Source: Acidimicrobiales bacterium
GTDB lineage: Bacteria; Actinomycetota; Acidimicrobiia; Acidimicrobiales; RAAP-2
NCBI GenBank assembly: GCA_025351385.1
Contig: JANXWA010000001.1
Span: 1 to 32,860 of the forward strand
DNA: 32,860 nucleotides
Direction: 5' to 3'
The translations under genes were made by a program, and so were the position numbers. Of the stretch, positions 1-6,951 are shown one piece after another. Numbering within the stretch: the stretch's first letter is position 1; every line of letters starts with the position of its first letter. Under the pieces are notes generated by a model. That model worked only from the letters and a program-made list of their open reading frames with translations. It ran no database searches and was not told the DNA's origin.

Positions 1-1
1 C

Positions 2-1546
2 GGCCCCCCGCCCCCCCCTCGACTGGCCTTTGACGAGTTCCTGCGACTCCAGCTCCTGCTCGCGCTGCGCCGCCGGCGGCTCGAGGAGTCGGCGGCGGGC
101 ATCCGCCACCCGATCGAGGGCGACGACCTCGACGTCGAGCCCGGCGCTCTCAGCGCTCCGTCGTCGTCGTTGGTGCGCCGGTTCCTCGCTCAGCACCGCT
201 TCGCACTCACGCCGGCCCAGCGCCGGGTCCTCGGCGAGATCGCGAGTGACCTCTCGTCGCCGCTGCCGATGCACCGTCTGCTCCAGGGCGACGTCGGTTC
301 GGGCAAGACGGTCGTCGCGCTGACGGCGCTGCTCGCGTCGCTCGACGGCGGTCGTCAGGGGGCTCTGATGGCGCCGACCGAGGTGTTGGCCGAGCAGCAC
401 CTCGCCTCGCTGCGCCGGGACCTCGAGGGGCTTACGAAGTCCGACCCGTCGGTGCTCGGCGGCGAGCGACCGCTGTCGATCCAGCTGCTGACCGGCCGGG
501 TGCGGGCGAAGGATCGGCAGAGCGTCCTCGACGGCCTGCGCGACGGCACGGTCGACATCGTCGTGGGCACGCACGCGCTGCTGACCGACGACGTGCGCTT
601 CCGCTCCCTCGGAGTGATCGTGATTGACGAGCAGCACCGATTCGGTGTCGAGCAGCGCGCCACCTTGCGCGACAAGGGCCGCGACCGCTCCAACGAGGCG
701 GCCGACCCCGACCTACTCGTGATGACCGCGACGCCCATCCCGCGCACGGCGGCGATGGTCGTCTTCGGCGACCTGGACCGGTCGGTCCTCGACGAGATGC
801 CCCACGGCCGTATCCCGATCGTGACGCAGTGGGCGACGTCCGAGAGTCAGGTGAGGGACTGCTGGCAGCGAGTGCGCGACGAAGTCGCCGCCGGCCGGCG
901 CGCCTACGTGATCTGCCCGCTCGTCGAGGACTCCGAACGCGTTGAGGCGACGAGCGCGGTGGAGGAGCGCACCCGACTCGCCCTCGAGGAACTGCGCGGG
1001 CTGGCGCTGGGGCTGTTGCACGGTCAGATGAAGGGGCCCGAGAAGGAGGAGGTCATGACCCAGTTCCGCGCCGGGGAGATCGACGTCCTCGTTGCGACGG
1101 TGGTGATCGAAGTCGGGGTCGACGTGCCCGAGGCGTCGGTGATCGTGATCGAGGACGCCTGGCGCTTCGGACTGGCCCAGCTCCATCAGCTGCGGGGTCG
1201 GGTCGGGCGCGACGACGCCCAGAGCTACTGCTACCTGCTCGGCGAAGCGCCGAGCGACGAGGGCGCCATCCGGCTCCAGGCGCTCGTCGATTCCACGGAC
1301 GGCTTCGCCTTGGCCGAGATCGACCTGGACCTGCGCGGAGAGGGGACCCTGCTCGGATCGCGCCAGCGCGGGCGCAGCGACCTGCGATTGGCCTCGCTGC
1401 GGCGAGACGAGGACCTGCTGGTGGCCGCCCAAGAGGTGGCGTCGGCCATGGTGCGACGCAGCGGACTGAACGACGAACCGGACATGGTGGACGAACTGCG
1501 GCTCTTCATCGACGACGAAGAAGCGGACTACCTGTTCAAGTCGTGA
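2..1546 (+). CDS. recG: ATP-dependent DNA helicase RecG (5' end outside window)
   Basis: RecG is a superfamily 2 helicase that remodels stalled replication forks and branch-migrates Holliday junctions. The frame is open from the first bases, so the start and the N-terminal wedge domain lie upstream. The visible part opens with the RecG-typical RLAFDEF...LQLLLALRR linker. All helicase motifs follow: Walker A GDVGSGKT near base 287, MAPTEVLAEQH, GTHALL, the Walker B box DEQHRFG near 626, TATPIPRT, then motifs V/VI ending in QLHQLRGRVGR. The C-terminal half with DLRGEGTLLGSRQ is complete, ending at a TGA. An internal GTG at 170 gives a shorter frame but would cut into the conserved linker. The first bases are almost pure C and translate as a run of prolines, where relatives have charged residues. 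This could be natural or an assembly-edge artefact. rsmD follows after 25 bp. Confidence 0.95.
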   Translation, partial: GPPPPPRLAFDEFLRLQLLLALRRRRLEESAAGIRHPIEGDDLDVEPGALSAPSSSLVRRFLAQHRFALTPAQRRVLGEIASDLSSPLPMHRLLQGDVGSGKTVVALTALLASLDGGRQGALMAPTEVLAEQHLASLRRDLEGLTKSDPSVLGGERPLSIQLLTGRVRAKDRQSVLDGLRDGTVDIVVGTHALLTDDVRFRSLGVIVIDEQHRFGVEQRATLRDKGRDRSNEAADPDLLVMTATPIPRTAAMVVFGDLDRSVLDEMPHGRIPIVTQWATSESQVRDCWQRVRDEVAAGRRAYVICPLVEDSERVEATSAVEERTRLALEELRGLALGLLHGQMKGPEKEEVMTQFRAGEIDVLVATVVIEVGVDVPEASVIVIEDAWRFGLAQLHQLRGRVGRDDAQSYCYLLGEAPSDEGAIRLQALVDSTDGFALAEIDLDLRGEGTLLGSRQRGRSDLRLASLRRDEDLLVAAQEVASAMVRRSGLNDEPDMVDELRLFIDDEEADYLFKS

Positions 1547-1573
1547 CCCCCCCACGGCGTACCCTTGGGGGGT
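1546..1573 (+). promoter_or_regulatory. C-run/G-run inverted repeat spanning the recG-rsmD junction
   Basis: Seven Cs directly after the recG stop (1547-1553) can pair with six Gs (1567-1572) that run into the GTG start of rsmD. In a transcript read through from recG this stem would bury the start codon. No U-tract follows, so it is not an obvious terminator. A regulatory role is inference only. Confidence 0.3.
1560..1565 (+). promoter_or_regulatory. -10-like box TACCCT upstream of rsmD
   Basis: TACCCT ends six bases before the GTG start of rsmD. This spacing would place transcription initiation at or next to the start codon, a leaderless arrangement common in actinobacteria. No convincing -35 is seen. 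There is also no Shine-Dalgarno at normal spacing, because the G-run abuts the start. Confidence 0.35.
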
Positions 1574-2099
1574 GCGGGTAATTGGTGGGACGGCTCGGGG
1601 GCGACCGTTGAAGGCGAAACTGCCGCCAGCGGTGCGTCCGACGACCGACTACGCGCGCGAGGCGATCTTCTCGATGCTCGAGAGTCGCGGGGGCTTGATG
1701 GACCTCGTCGTCGTGGACCTCTACTGCGGATCGGGGGCCATGGGGATCGAGGCCATCTCACGCGGAGCCGCCAAGGTCTATTTCGTCGACAGCGACCCGG
1801 CCTGCCTGGCCGCCGCCCGGGCCAACCTCGAGCCACTGCAACTGGACGCGGAGTGCGTCTTCGTGCGCGCCACCCTGCCCGTGTGGTCGCCCCCGGACGA
1901 ACTTGACCTCATCCTCGCCGACCCGCCCTACGGGCCGCTCGACCTCGCCAGCGTGCTGCGCGGCGCCACGGCGAAGCGCGTCGTCATCGAGAACGACCGC
2001 CATATGGAGGCGCCCGCCGGCTGGGTAGTGACCAAAACCAAGCGGTACGGCACTACGCTCGTAACGATGTTGGAACCCGACGAAGGGGATGAATCGTGA
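1572..2099 (+). CDS. rsmD: 16S rRNA (guanine(966)-N(2))-methyltransferase RsmD
   Basis: This Rossmann-fold methyltransferase modifies G966 of 16S rRNA during 30S assembly, using S-adenosylmethionine. The 175-residue product has the usual family length. It opens MRVIGGTARGR like other RsmD proteins. The SAM-binding loop DLYCGSGAMG is at residues 49-58 and the N-methyltransferase catalytic motif DPPY at 117-120. The GTG start is chosen because the conserved N-terminus begins exactly there. The stop overlaps the coaD start by four bases (GTGA), so the two are probably translationally coupled. The rsmD-coaD pairing is a common bacterial arrangement. Confidence 0.95.
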   Translation: MRVIGGTARGRPLKAKLPPAVRPTTDYAREAIFSMLESRGGLMDLVVVDLYCGSGAMGIEAISRGAAKVYFVDSDPACLAAARANLEPLQLDAECVFVRATLPVWSPPDELDLILADPPYGPLDLASVLRGATAKRVVIENDRHMEAPAGWVVTKTKRYGTTLVTMLEPDEGDES

Positions 2100-2593
2100 C
2101 GGTTGGCCTGATTCCCGGCTCCTTCGACCCATTCCACAACGGGCACCTCGAGGTCGTCGAGCGGGCCTCGCACATCTTCGACGAGATCGTGGTCGCCGCC
2201 ATCCGCAACCCCCAGAAGTCCGAGGCCCTCTTCGATCTGGAGGAGCGTCGCGACATGATTGCCGAGTCGTGCGCCCACCTGAGCCACGTCAGCATCGTGT
2301 CGATCTCGACCCTGCTCGTGAACGTGGCACGCGACGTCAACGCCACGGCGATCGTCAAGGGGCTGCGTGCCGTGTCGGACTTCGAGAGCGAACTGCAGAT
2401 GGCCCAGATGAACCGATCCCTGTCGGGCGTCGAGACCCTGTTCATCCCGTCGAGCTCGAACCACTCGTTCATCGCCTCGCGGCTGCTGCGCGAGGTGGCG
2501 CGCTACGGCGGCAACGTGTCGGCCTTCGTGCCCAAGCCCGTCGCGGTTCGCTTGAACGAGAAGTTCCCAGGAGGTGGCAATGACGTCCTTTGA
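2096..2593 (+). CDS. coaD: Phosphopantetheine adenylyltransferase (PPAT)
   Basis: CoaD catalyses the penultimate step of coenzyme A synthesis, joining 4'-phosphopantetheine and ATP to give dephospho-CoA. The 165-residue protein carries the nucleotidyltransferase signature GSFDPFHNGH, with H14 and H17 forming the HxGH motif. It also has the family block KGLRAVSDFESELQMAQMN (residues 89-107) and the SSSNHSFIASRLLREVA segment, which corresponds to the ISS-type ATP-binding motif. The start is a GTG overlapping the rsmD stop. The 3' end overlaps the next gene by 14 bases. Upstream of plsX and acpP, it fits a cluster that supplies CoA and carrier protein for lipid synthesis. Confidence 0.96.
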   Translation: MTVGLIPGSFDPFHNGHLEVVERASHIFDEIVVAAIRNPQKSEALFDLEERRDMIAESCAHLSHVSIVSISTLLVNVARDVNATAIVKGLRAVSDFESELQMAQMNRSLSGVETLFIPSSSNHSFIASRLLREVARYGGNVSAFVPKPVAVRLNEKFPGGGNDVL

Positions 2594-3209
2594 CGGCTAC
2601 GACAACCCCGAAGAGTTCACCGAGCCCTCCGGGCGCCACGCCCGGCGCGACATCGAAACGGACCTGCGCGACCTGATCGAGCTCGTCGCCAACGCCAAGC
2701 AGATGCCCCTGTCGAACTCGGCCCTGATCCCGCGTGACGACGTGCTGGGCCTGCTCGAACAGGCTCTGCGCAGTCTCCCCGAGGAGATCCGCGAGGCCCG
2801 TTGGGCGCTGCGCGACCGCGAGGAGCTGATGGCGGCCGAGCTGCAGAAGGCCCAGCAGCTGATGGACCAGGTCCGCGCCGAGGCGGCGCGCATGGTCGAC
2901 AAGACCGAGATCGTGCGCCAGTCGAGGCTCGTGGCCCAGCAGATCATCGCCGAGGCCCACGCCCAGGCCCGCCAGATGATCAACCAGTCCGAGGACTTCA
3001 TCGACGGCAAGCTCGGCAGCTTCGAGATCGTGCTTGAGCGTCTCTTAAAGACGGCCCGCTCGGGCCGCGAGCGCCTCAGCGCCCAGGGTCTGCCGACCTC
3101 GTTGATCGACGAGGAGACCGTCGAGGAGTCCTTCGTGACGCCCGCCGCCGGTTACCAAGAGACGACGGCCCCCGAGGAGACGTCCTTCTTCGATCAGGAC
3201 GCGTTCTAA
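2580..3209 (+). CDS. SepIVA-like coiled-coil septation protein
   Basis: This 209-residue soluble protein lacks a signal peptide or membrane span. From about residue 60 it is mostly heptad-like coiled coil rich in A, E, Q and R, with an Asp/Glu-rich tail. An N-terminal block (PRDDVLGLLEQALRSLPEEI) and a late block (EDFIDGKL...LLKTARSGRERL) match, from memory, the mycobacterial DivIVA-family protein SepIVA (Rv2927c), which acts in septation. The mycobacterial gene also sits beside the DUF177 gene, as here. The ATG at 2580 is chosen over an in-frame GTG six bases upstream because AGGAGG lies five bases before it. A distant resemblance to ATP synthase b subunits is probably only coiled-coil composition. 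The family assignment is likely; the function is inferred. Confidence 0.7.
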   Translation: MTSFDGYDNPEEFTEPSGRHARRDIETDLRDLIELVANAKQMPLSNSALIPRDDVLGLLEQALRSLPEEIREARWALRDREELMAAELQKAQQLMDQVRAEAARMVDKTEIVRQSRLVAQQIIAEAHAQARQMINQSEDFIDGKLGSFEIVLERLLKTARSGRERLSAQGLPTSLIDEETVEESFVTPAAGYQETTAPEETSFFDQDAF

Positions 3210-3214
3210 GCACC

Positions 3215-3772
3215 GTGGCCTCCTCGCCGTACCTCGTGCCGGTCGCCCAACTGCTGCGCGACGTCCCCTCCACCCTCGAGGTCGCCTTCGAGGCGCCCTT
3301 CGACGAGCCCCACGAGTTCGCGCCCCGGGGCGTCGCCGAGACCGACGTCTTCGCCGAGGCGACGGTGCGCGTGAAGGTGCGCCTCGAGAGCTTCAGCGGG
3401 GGCCTGCGCGCGAAGGGCCGGGTCGAGGCGCCGTGGCACGGGATCTGTCGGCGCTGCTCGACGCCGGTGCTCGGCATGAGCGACGTCGCGGTCAACGAGC
3501 GCTTCGTCGACGAGCGCGGCCCGGGCGACGAGGAGACGTACTTGATCGAGCACGACTTCGCGGACCTCGCACCGATGGCCCACGACGCCATCTTCTTGGA
3601 CCTGCCGTTGGCGCCCCTCTGTCGCGAGGACTGCCGAGGGCTCTGCCCGTACTGCGGAATCGACCGCAACGAGGCGACCTGCACCTGCCAGGCCCCGGTC
3701 GACGCCCGCTGGGCTACACTTGACGGACTCCGATTCACGGGCGCCGAGCCCGGCGAATCCAACGAAGTGTGA
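3215..3772 (+). CDS. DUF177/YceD family zinc-ribbon-like protein
   Basis: This 185-residue protein belongs to the YceD/DUF177 family. The gene is encoded next to rpmF in most bacteria, and the E. coli member is linked to 23S rRNA accumulation. Visible hallmarks are the C78-x2-C81 pair in CRRC and the cluster C136, C140, C144, C147, C156 and C158 in the block from LCREDC to CTCQ. The family ending DARWATLDGL is also present. The N-terminal half is the usual beta-rich region. The start is GTG at 3215, five bases after the previous stop. The C-terminus overlaps a -10-like box in front of rpmF. Molecular function in actinobacteria is not known to me. Confidence 0.9.
   Translation: MASSPYLVPVAQLLRDVPSTLEVAFEAPFDEPHEFAPRGVAETDVFAEATVRVKVRLESFSGGLRAKGRVEAPWHGICRRCSTPVLGMSDVAVNERFVDERGPGDEETYLIEHDFADLAPMAHDAIFLDLPLAPLCREDCRGLCPYCGIDRNEATCTCQAPVDARWATLDGLRFTGAEPGESNEV
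3715..3720 (+). promoter_or_regulatory. -10-like box TACACT upstream of rpmF
   Basis: TACACT lies inside the last codons of the DUF177 gene in the context GGCTACACTTGAC. That closely resembles the boxes before rpsP and rplS. A start about seven bases downstream would give rpmF a leader of about 80 bases. No -35 consensus is seen. Confidence 0.3.
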
Positions 3773-3805
3773 CGGGCTCGCCCGTTCAGGTGAAAGTGAA
3801 GATCG

Positions 3806-3985
3806 ATGGCCGTCCCAAAGCGCAAGACCAGCAAAGCCAAGACCCGCAGTCGCCGTGCCGCCAACTGGCGCCTCGGGCTGCCCGCCCGCAGCGTCTGCCC
3901 CCAGTGCGCGACGTCCAAGCTGCCCCACGTGGTGTGCCCCAACTGCGGCTGGTACAAGGGTCGAGTCGCCGTCGAGGTCAACTAA
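3806..3985 (+). CDS. rpmF: 50S ribosomal protein L32
   Basis: This 59-residue structural protein of the large subunit begins MAVPKRKTSKAKTRSRRA, the near-invariant L32 N-terminus. It carries the zinc-binding pairs C31-x2-C34 and C44-x2-C47 (CPQC and CPNC). Keeping all four cysteines marks it as the zinc-containing (C+) paralogue. The position between DUF177 and plsX is the classical bacterial order. The gap to plsX is one base after the TAA. Confidence 0.96.
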   Translation: MAVPKRKTSKAKTRSRRAANWRLGLPARSVCPQCATSKLPHVVCPNCGWYKGRVAVEVN

Positions 3986-3986
3986 G

Positions 3987-4970
3987 TTGACCCTGCCCAT
4001 CGCCCTGGACGCGATGGGTGGTGACTTCGCTCCCGGAGAGATCATCGCGGGCGCCCGGCGCGCCGTCGATGAGCTAGGACTCTCGGTCACCCTCGTCGGC
4101 GTGGTGGACCTCATGGGAGACCCGCAGGGCCTCGAGGTCGTCGCCTGCACTGAGGTCATCCACATGGATGACGACCCCGCGGGAAGCGTGCGCAAGAAGA
4201 AGGACTCGTCGCTCGTGCGCTGCGCCGAACTGGTTCGCGACGGCAAGGCGTGCGCCATGGTCTCGGCCGGCAACACCGGTGCCACGATGGCCTCGGCGCT
4301 GTTGCGCATGGGACGTCTGCCCGGCGTCGTGCGTCCGTGCATCGCCACGCCCATCCCGAACCCCGGTCACACGCCCACCGTCCTCGTCGACGCCGGCGCG
4401 AACTCCGAGTGCACGCCCGAGATGCTGGTGCAGTTCGCCCAGATGGCGAGCACGTTCTCACGGGCCCACTACGGCGTCGCGGACCCCCGGGTCGGACTGC
4501 TCTCCATTGGCGAGGAGTCGACCAAGGGGTCGCCGCTCGTGAAGGAAACCCATCAACTGCTCGCCGCCACGGCTGGGCTCAACTTCGTCGGCAACGTCGA
4601 GGGCCGCGACTTCATCCCCTCGCCGGTCGACGTCGTGGTCACCGACGGCTTCACCGGCAACGTGGCCCTGAAGACGCTCGAGGGGGCGTTGAAGTTCATC
4701 TTCGCCACGGTGCTCGGCGTCATCGGGACCAATGACGAGACCAAGGCCGCCGGCAACGTCCTCCTCGAGTACTTGGCGCCCGCCGCCGCCGCTCTCACTC
4801 CCGAGAACCAAGGTGGGGCGATGTTGCTGGGGCTCGACGGGATCTGCGTCATCAGCCACGGATCGTCGAACGCCACGGCGATTATGAACGCCCTGCGCGT
4901 CGCCGCCGAGATGGACAAGGCCGGCGTGGTCGGCAAACTGCGCACGACTATCCGTCCTGATCAGGGCTAA
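3987..4970 (+). CDS. plsX: Phosphate acyltransferase PlsX
   Basis: PlsX converts acyl-ACP to acyl-phosphate, the acyl donor for the first step of phosphatidic acid synthesis. The 327-residue product has the family length and motifs: LDAMGGD at residues 7-13, SAGNTGATM, LVDAGANSEC, VVVTDGFTGNVALK and GICVISHGSSN. The frame stays open back to 3720, across the DUF177 tail and rpmF, but that part encodes nothing conserved. The TTG at 3987 puts LPIALDAMGGD at the N-terminus as in other PlsX proteins, with GAGG nine bases upstream. Between rpmF and acpP it is in the canonical lipid-synthesis neighbourhood. Confidence 0.93.
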   Translation: MTLPIALDAMGGDFAPGEIIAGARRAVDELGLSVTLVGVVDLMGDPQGLEVVACTEVIHMDDDPAGSVRKKKDSSLVRCAELVRDGKACAMVSAGNTGATMASALLRMGRLPGVVRPCIATPIPNPGHTPTVLVDAGANSECTPEMLVQFAQMASTFSRAHYGVADPRVGLLSIGEESTKGSPLVKETHQLLAATAGLNFVGNVEGRDFIPSPVDVVVTDGFTGNVALKTLEGALKFIFATVLGVIGTNDETKAAGNVLLEYLAPAAAALTPENQGGAMLLGLDGICVISHGSSNATAIMNALRVAAEMDKAGVVGKLRTTIRPDQG

Positions 4971-4999
4971 TAACCGGGAGCACATCCCCGTTCGCTCGG

Positions 5000-5005
5000 T
5001 AATCT
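5000..5005 (+). promoter_or_regulatory. -10-like box TAATCT upstream of acpP
   Basis: TAATCT stands out in the 60-base plsX-acpP gap. An expected start near 5012 would give acpP a leader of about 19 bases containing its Shine-Dalgarno. This would allow acpP to be made at higher level than plsX. No clear -35 is present. Confidence 0.35.
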
Positions 5006-5030
5006 GGTGCAGCAACCCAAAGGAGTGCAT

Positions 5031-5321
5031 ATGAGCGCTGACGCTGCCAACCCGCCATCACTGGATCGGAACGCCATCTTGGGTATCGTGCGCGACAACC
5101 TCGCCGAGATCCTGGAGAAGAGCCCGAGCGACATCGTCGAGGACGTCCCCTTCACCGACCTCGGCGCCGACTCGCTCGCCCTCATTGAGTTGGTCGAGGC
5201 CATCGAAGAGAGCCTGTCGACCTATTCGGCCGGCTTCCACATCGACGACGAGGACCTCGAGGGGCTCACGTCGGTGCGCCTCGCCGTTGACTACGTCGCG
5301 GCGAAACTGCAGGTGGCCTAA
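5031..5321 (+). CDS. acpP: Acyl carrier protein
   Basis: This small acidic carrier holds growing acyl chains on phosphopantetheine. The 96-residue product contains the attachment motif GADSLALIELVEAIEE with the modified serine at S48 (DSL). It is somewhat longer than the usual 75-85 residues because of an N-terminal extension of about ten residues and a loop rich in Ser, Tyr and Gly. The ATG at 5031 is preferred over an upstream GTG because AGGAG lies five bases before it. Placement between plsX and rnc is conserved in many bacteria. coaD upstream supplies the CoA from which the prosthetic group is transferred; no phosphopantetheinyl transferase (acpS) is seen here. Confidence 0.93.
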   Translation: MSADAANPPSLDRNAILGIVRDNLAEILEKSPSDIVEDVPFTDLGADSLALIELVEAIEESLSTYSAGFHIDDEDLEGLTSVRLAVDYVAAKLQVA

Positions 5322-5329
5322 CGAGGCGC

Positions 5330-6019
5330 GTGAGCCTGTTGCTCTCGCCACTGGACGCGTTGGCCGAACGCCTCGGGCTGGCTCGGTCGAGCGAGCTGCT
5401 CGTCGTGGCGGTGACGCACTCGAGCTACGCGGCCGAACACGGCTGCGAGTCGAACGAACGGCTCGAGTTCCTGGGTGACGCCGTGGTGGACCTGGCGATC
5501 GCCGACCTGATCCTCACCGCCTACCCCGAGCTCAACGAGGGCTCGGGCTCGCTGGTGCGTTCGCGCGTGGTGAACGAGGCCTCCCTCGCGGTCGCCGCCC
5601 AGCGGCTCGACCTCGCGAACTGCCTGCGCATCGGACGTGGCGTGAAGAAGGAGCACGGCCTCGCGCGGCCCTCGCTGCTCGCCGACGCCTTCGAGGCGGT
5701 CGTCGCCGCGCTCTACCTCGAGTCCGGCTGGGAGGCCGCCCGACGTTTCGTGCAGGAGTCGCTGAAAGGTGCCGTCGCCGAGGCCGCCCTGCGGCCGGGC
5801 GAGGTCGACCCCAAGACCCGCCTGCGTCAGTGGTCCGAGGCCACGGGCCAGGGCACGCCCGTCTACGACGTCGTCGCCGAGGGACCGAGCCATGACGTCA
5901 CCTTCACCGCCGCCGTGCACGTCGCCGGTGAGCGGCTCGCCACCGGCCAGGGCCGCTCGAAGAAGAGCGCCGAAGTCGAGGCCGCCGAAGAGGCGTGGAA
6001 GGGTCGCGACGATGCCTGA
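5330..6019 (+). CDS. rnc: Ribonuclease III
   Basis: This double-stranded-RNA endonuclease processes rRNA precursors and structured mRNAs. The 229-residue protein has the signature NERLEFLGDAVVD at residues 42-54. The second acidic pair is D119 and E122 in LLADAFEAVVAALYLESG. A C-terminal dsRNA-binding domain covers about 155-225, ending with the KKSAEVEAAEEAW helix. Start is a GTG eight bases after the acpP stop. Its stop overlaps the mutM start by eight bases, which suggests coupling. The acpP-rnc-mutM-smc-ftsY-ffh order is standard for Gram-positive bacteria. Confidence 0.95.
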   Translation: MSLLLSPLDALAERLGLARSSELLVVAVTHSSYAAEHGCESNERLEFLGDAVVDLAIADLILTAYPELNEGSGSLVRSRVVNEASLAVAAQRLDLANCLRIGRGVKKEHGLARPSLLADAFEAVVAALYLESGWEAARRFVQESLKGAVAEAALRPGEVDPKTRLRQWSEATGQGTPVYDVVAEGPSHDVTFTAAVHVAGERLATGQGRSKKSAEVEAAEEAWKGRDDA

Positions 6020-6914
6020 GCTGCCCGAGGTCGAGACGGTGCGCGCCTCACTGGCGCGTGACCTCGTCGGCAAGAAGATCAAATCCGTGGCGGTGACCAA
6101 CGGTCGACTCGTTCGTCGTCACAAGACGGCGAAGGACTTCCGCTCGATGCTCGAGGGCCACTCGATCAAGTCGGCCCAGCGACTCGGCAAGAACCTCGTC
6201 TTCGCCCTGGAGAACGGGACCCACCTGGTGGTCCACCTGGGCATGAGCGGCCAACTGCTGCGCGCGAAGGGCCCGAAGGACCCCAAGCCCAAGCACACCC
6301 ACGTCGTGTTCTCATTCGTCCAGGGCGGCGAGCTGCGCTACGTCGACCCGAGGACCTTCGGGGAGCTCTACGTGTCCAAGCCACCGGCCGAGGGGGCCGA
6401 GGTCGAGATCTCGAAGTTCGCGCGACTGTCGATCGGCGGCGACGGACTCGCCCTGCGAAAGGCCATCCCCGAACTGGCCCACCTCGGCATTGACCCCTTC
6501 GAGGACCAGATCGGCTGGGACCGGTTCGCGGCGATCCTGCGCAGCCGATCCACCGGGTTGAAGTCGGTCCTGACCGACCAGGACATCATCGCGGGCATTG
6601 GCAACATCTACGCCGACGAGATCCTCTTCGCCGCGGGACTGCGCTTCGACCGCGAGTCCGAGTCGCTCTCCACGATTGAGATCCGACGACTGCACCGGGC
6701 CATCAGCGAGGTGCTGACCGACGCCATCAAGCACGGTGGATCGACCCTCGCCGACGAGCAGTTCGTCGACCCCGACGGGGTCCCCGGCACCTTCCAGCAG
6801 TTCCACCAGGTCTACAACCGAGAGGGCCTGCCCTGCCTCCAGTGCCGCCAGCCAATACAGCGCGAAACGGTGCGGGGTCGCTCGACCTACTACTGCCCGA
6901 AGTGCCAGAGCTAG
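6012..6914 (+). CDS. mutM: Formamidopyrimidine-DNA glycosylase (Fpg/MutM)
   Basis: This bifunctional base-excision glycosylase/AP lyase removes 8-oxoguanine and formamidopyrimidines. The 300-residue product begins MPELPEVE, so after Met removal the catalytic Pro and Glu are exposed. The beta-hairpin lysine is K60 in RLGKNL. The helix-two-turn-helix contains QDIIAGIGNIYADEILF. The last 30 residues form an intact zinc finger of the C-x2-C...C-x2-C type, with the DNA-contacting Arg in RSTYYCPKC. The ATG at 6012 is fixed by the PELPEVE N-terminus; the longer frame upstream is only the out-of-frame tail of rnc. Together with nfo further on, two base-excision-repair enzymes lie in the window. Confidence 0.96.
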   Translation: MPELPEVETVRASLARDLVGKKIKSVAVTNGRLVRRHKTAKDFRSMLEGHSIKSAQRLGKNLVFALENGTHLVVHLGMSGQLLRAKGPKDPKPKHTHVVFSFVQGGELRYVDPRTFGELYVSKPPAEGAEVEISKFARLSIGGDGLALRKAIPELAHLGIDPFEDQIGWDRFAAILRSRSTGLKSVLTDQDIIAGIGNIYADEILFAAGLRFDRESESLSTIEIRRLHRAISEVLTDAIKHGGSTLADEQFVDPDGVPGTFQQFHQVYNREGLPCLQCRQPIQRETVRGRSTYYCPKCQS

Positions 6915-6939
6915 CACCGGACGCCCGCTCGAAGGTTGC

Positions 6940-6945
6940 TAGCGT
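6940..6945 (+). promoter_or_regulatory. -10-like box TAGCGT upstream of smc
   Basis: TAGCGT ends six bases before the GTG start of smc in the 37-base mutM-smc gap. This geometry matches that of rsmD and suggests a leaderless smc transcript. No Shine-Dalgarno is seen upstream of the start. Confidence 0.35.
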
Positions 6946-6951
6946 CTACCC

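Noticed and set aside
1-25. Poly-C stretch at the window start as a promoter or structural element
   Set aside because: It reads in frame as part of recG, and only its proline-rich translation is unusual. An assembly edge effect is at least as likely.
713-1555. Long minus-strand open frames opposite recG, smc, ftsY/ffh and fumC
   Set aside because: They show the Arg/His/Gly-rich composition expected from the antisense of high-GC genes and contain no recognisable motif.
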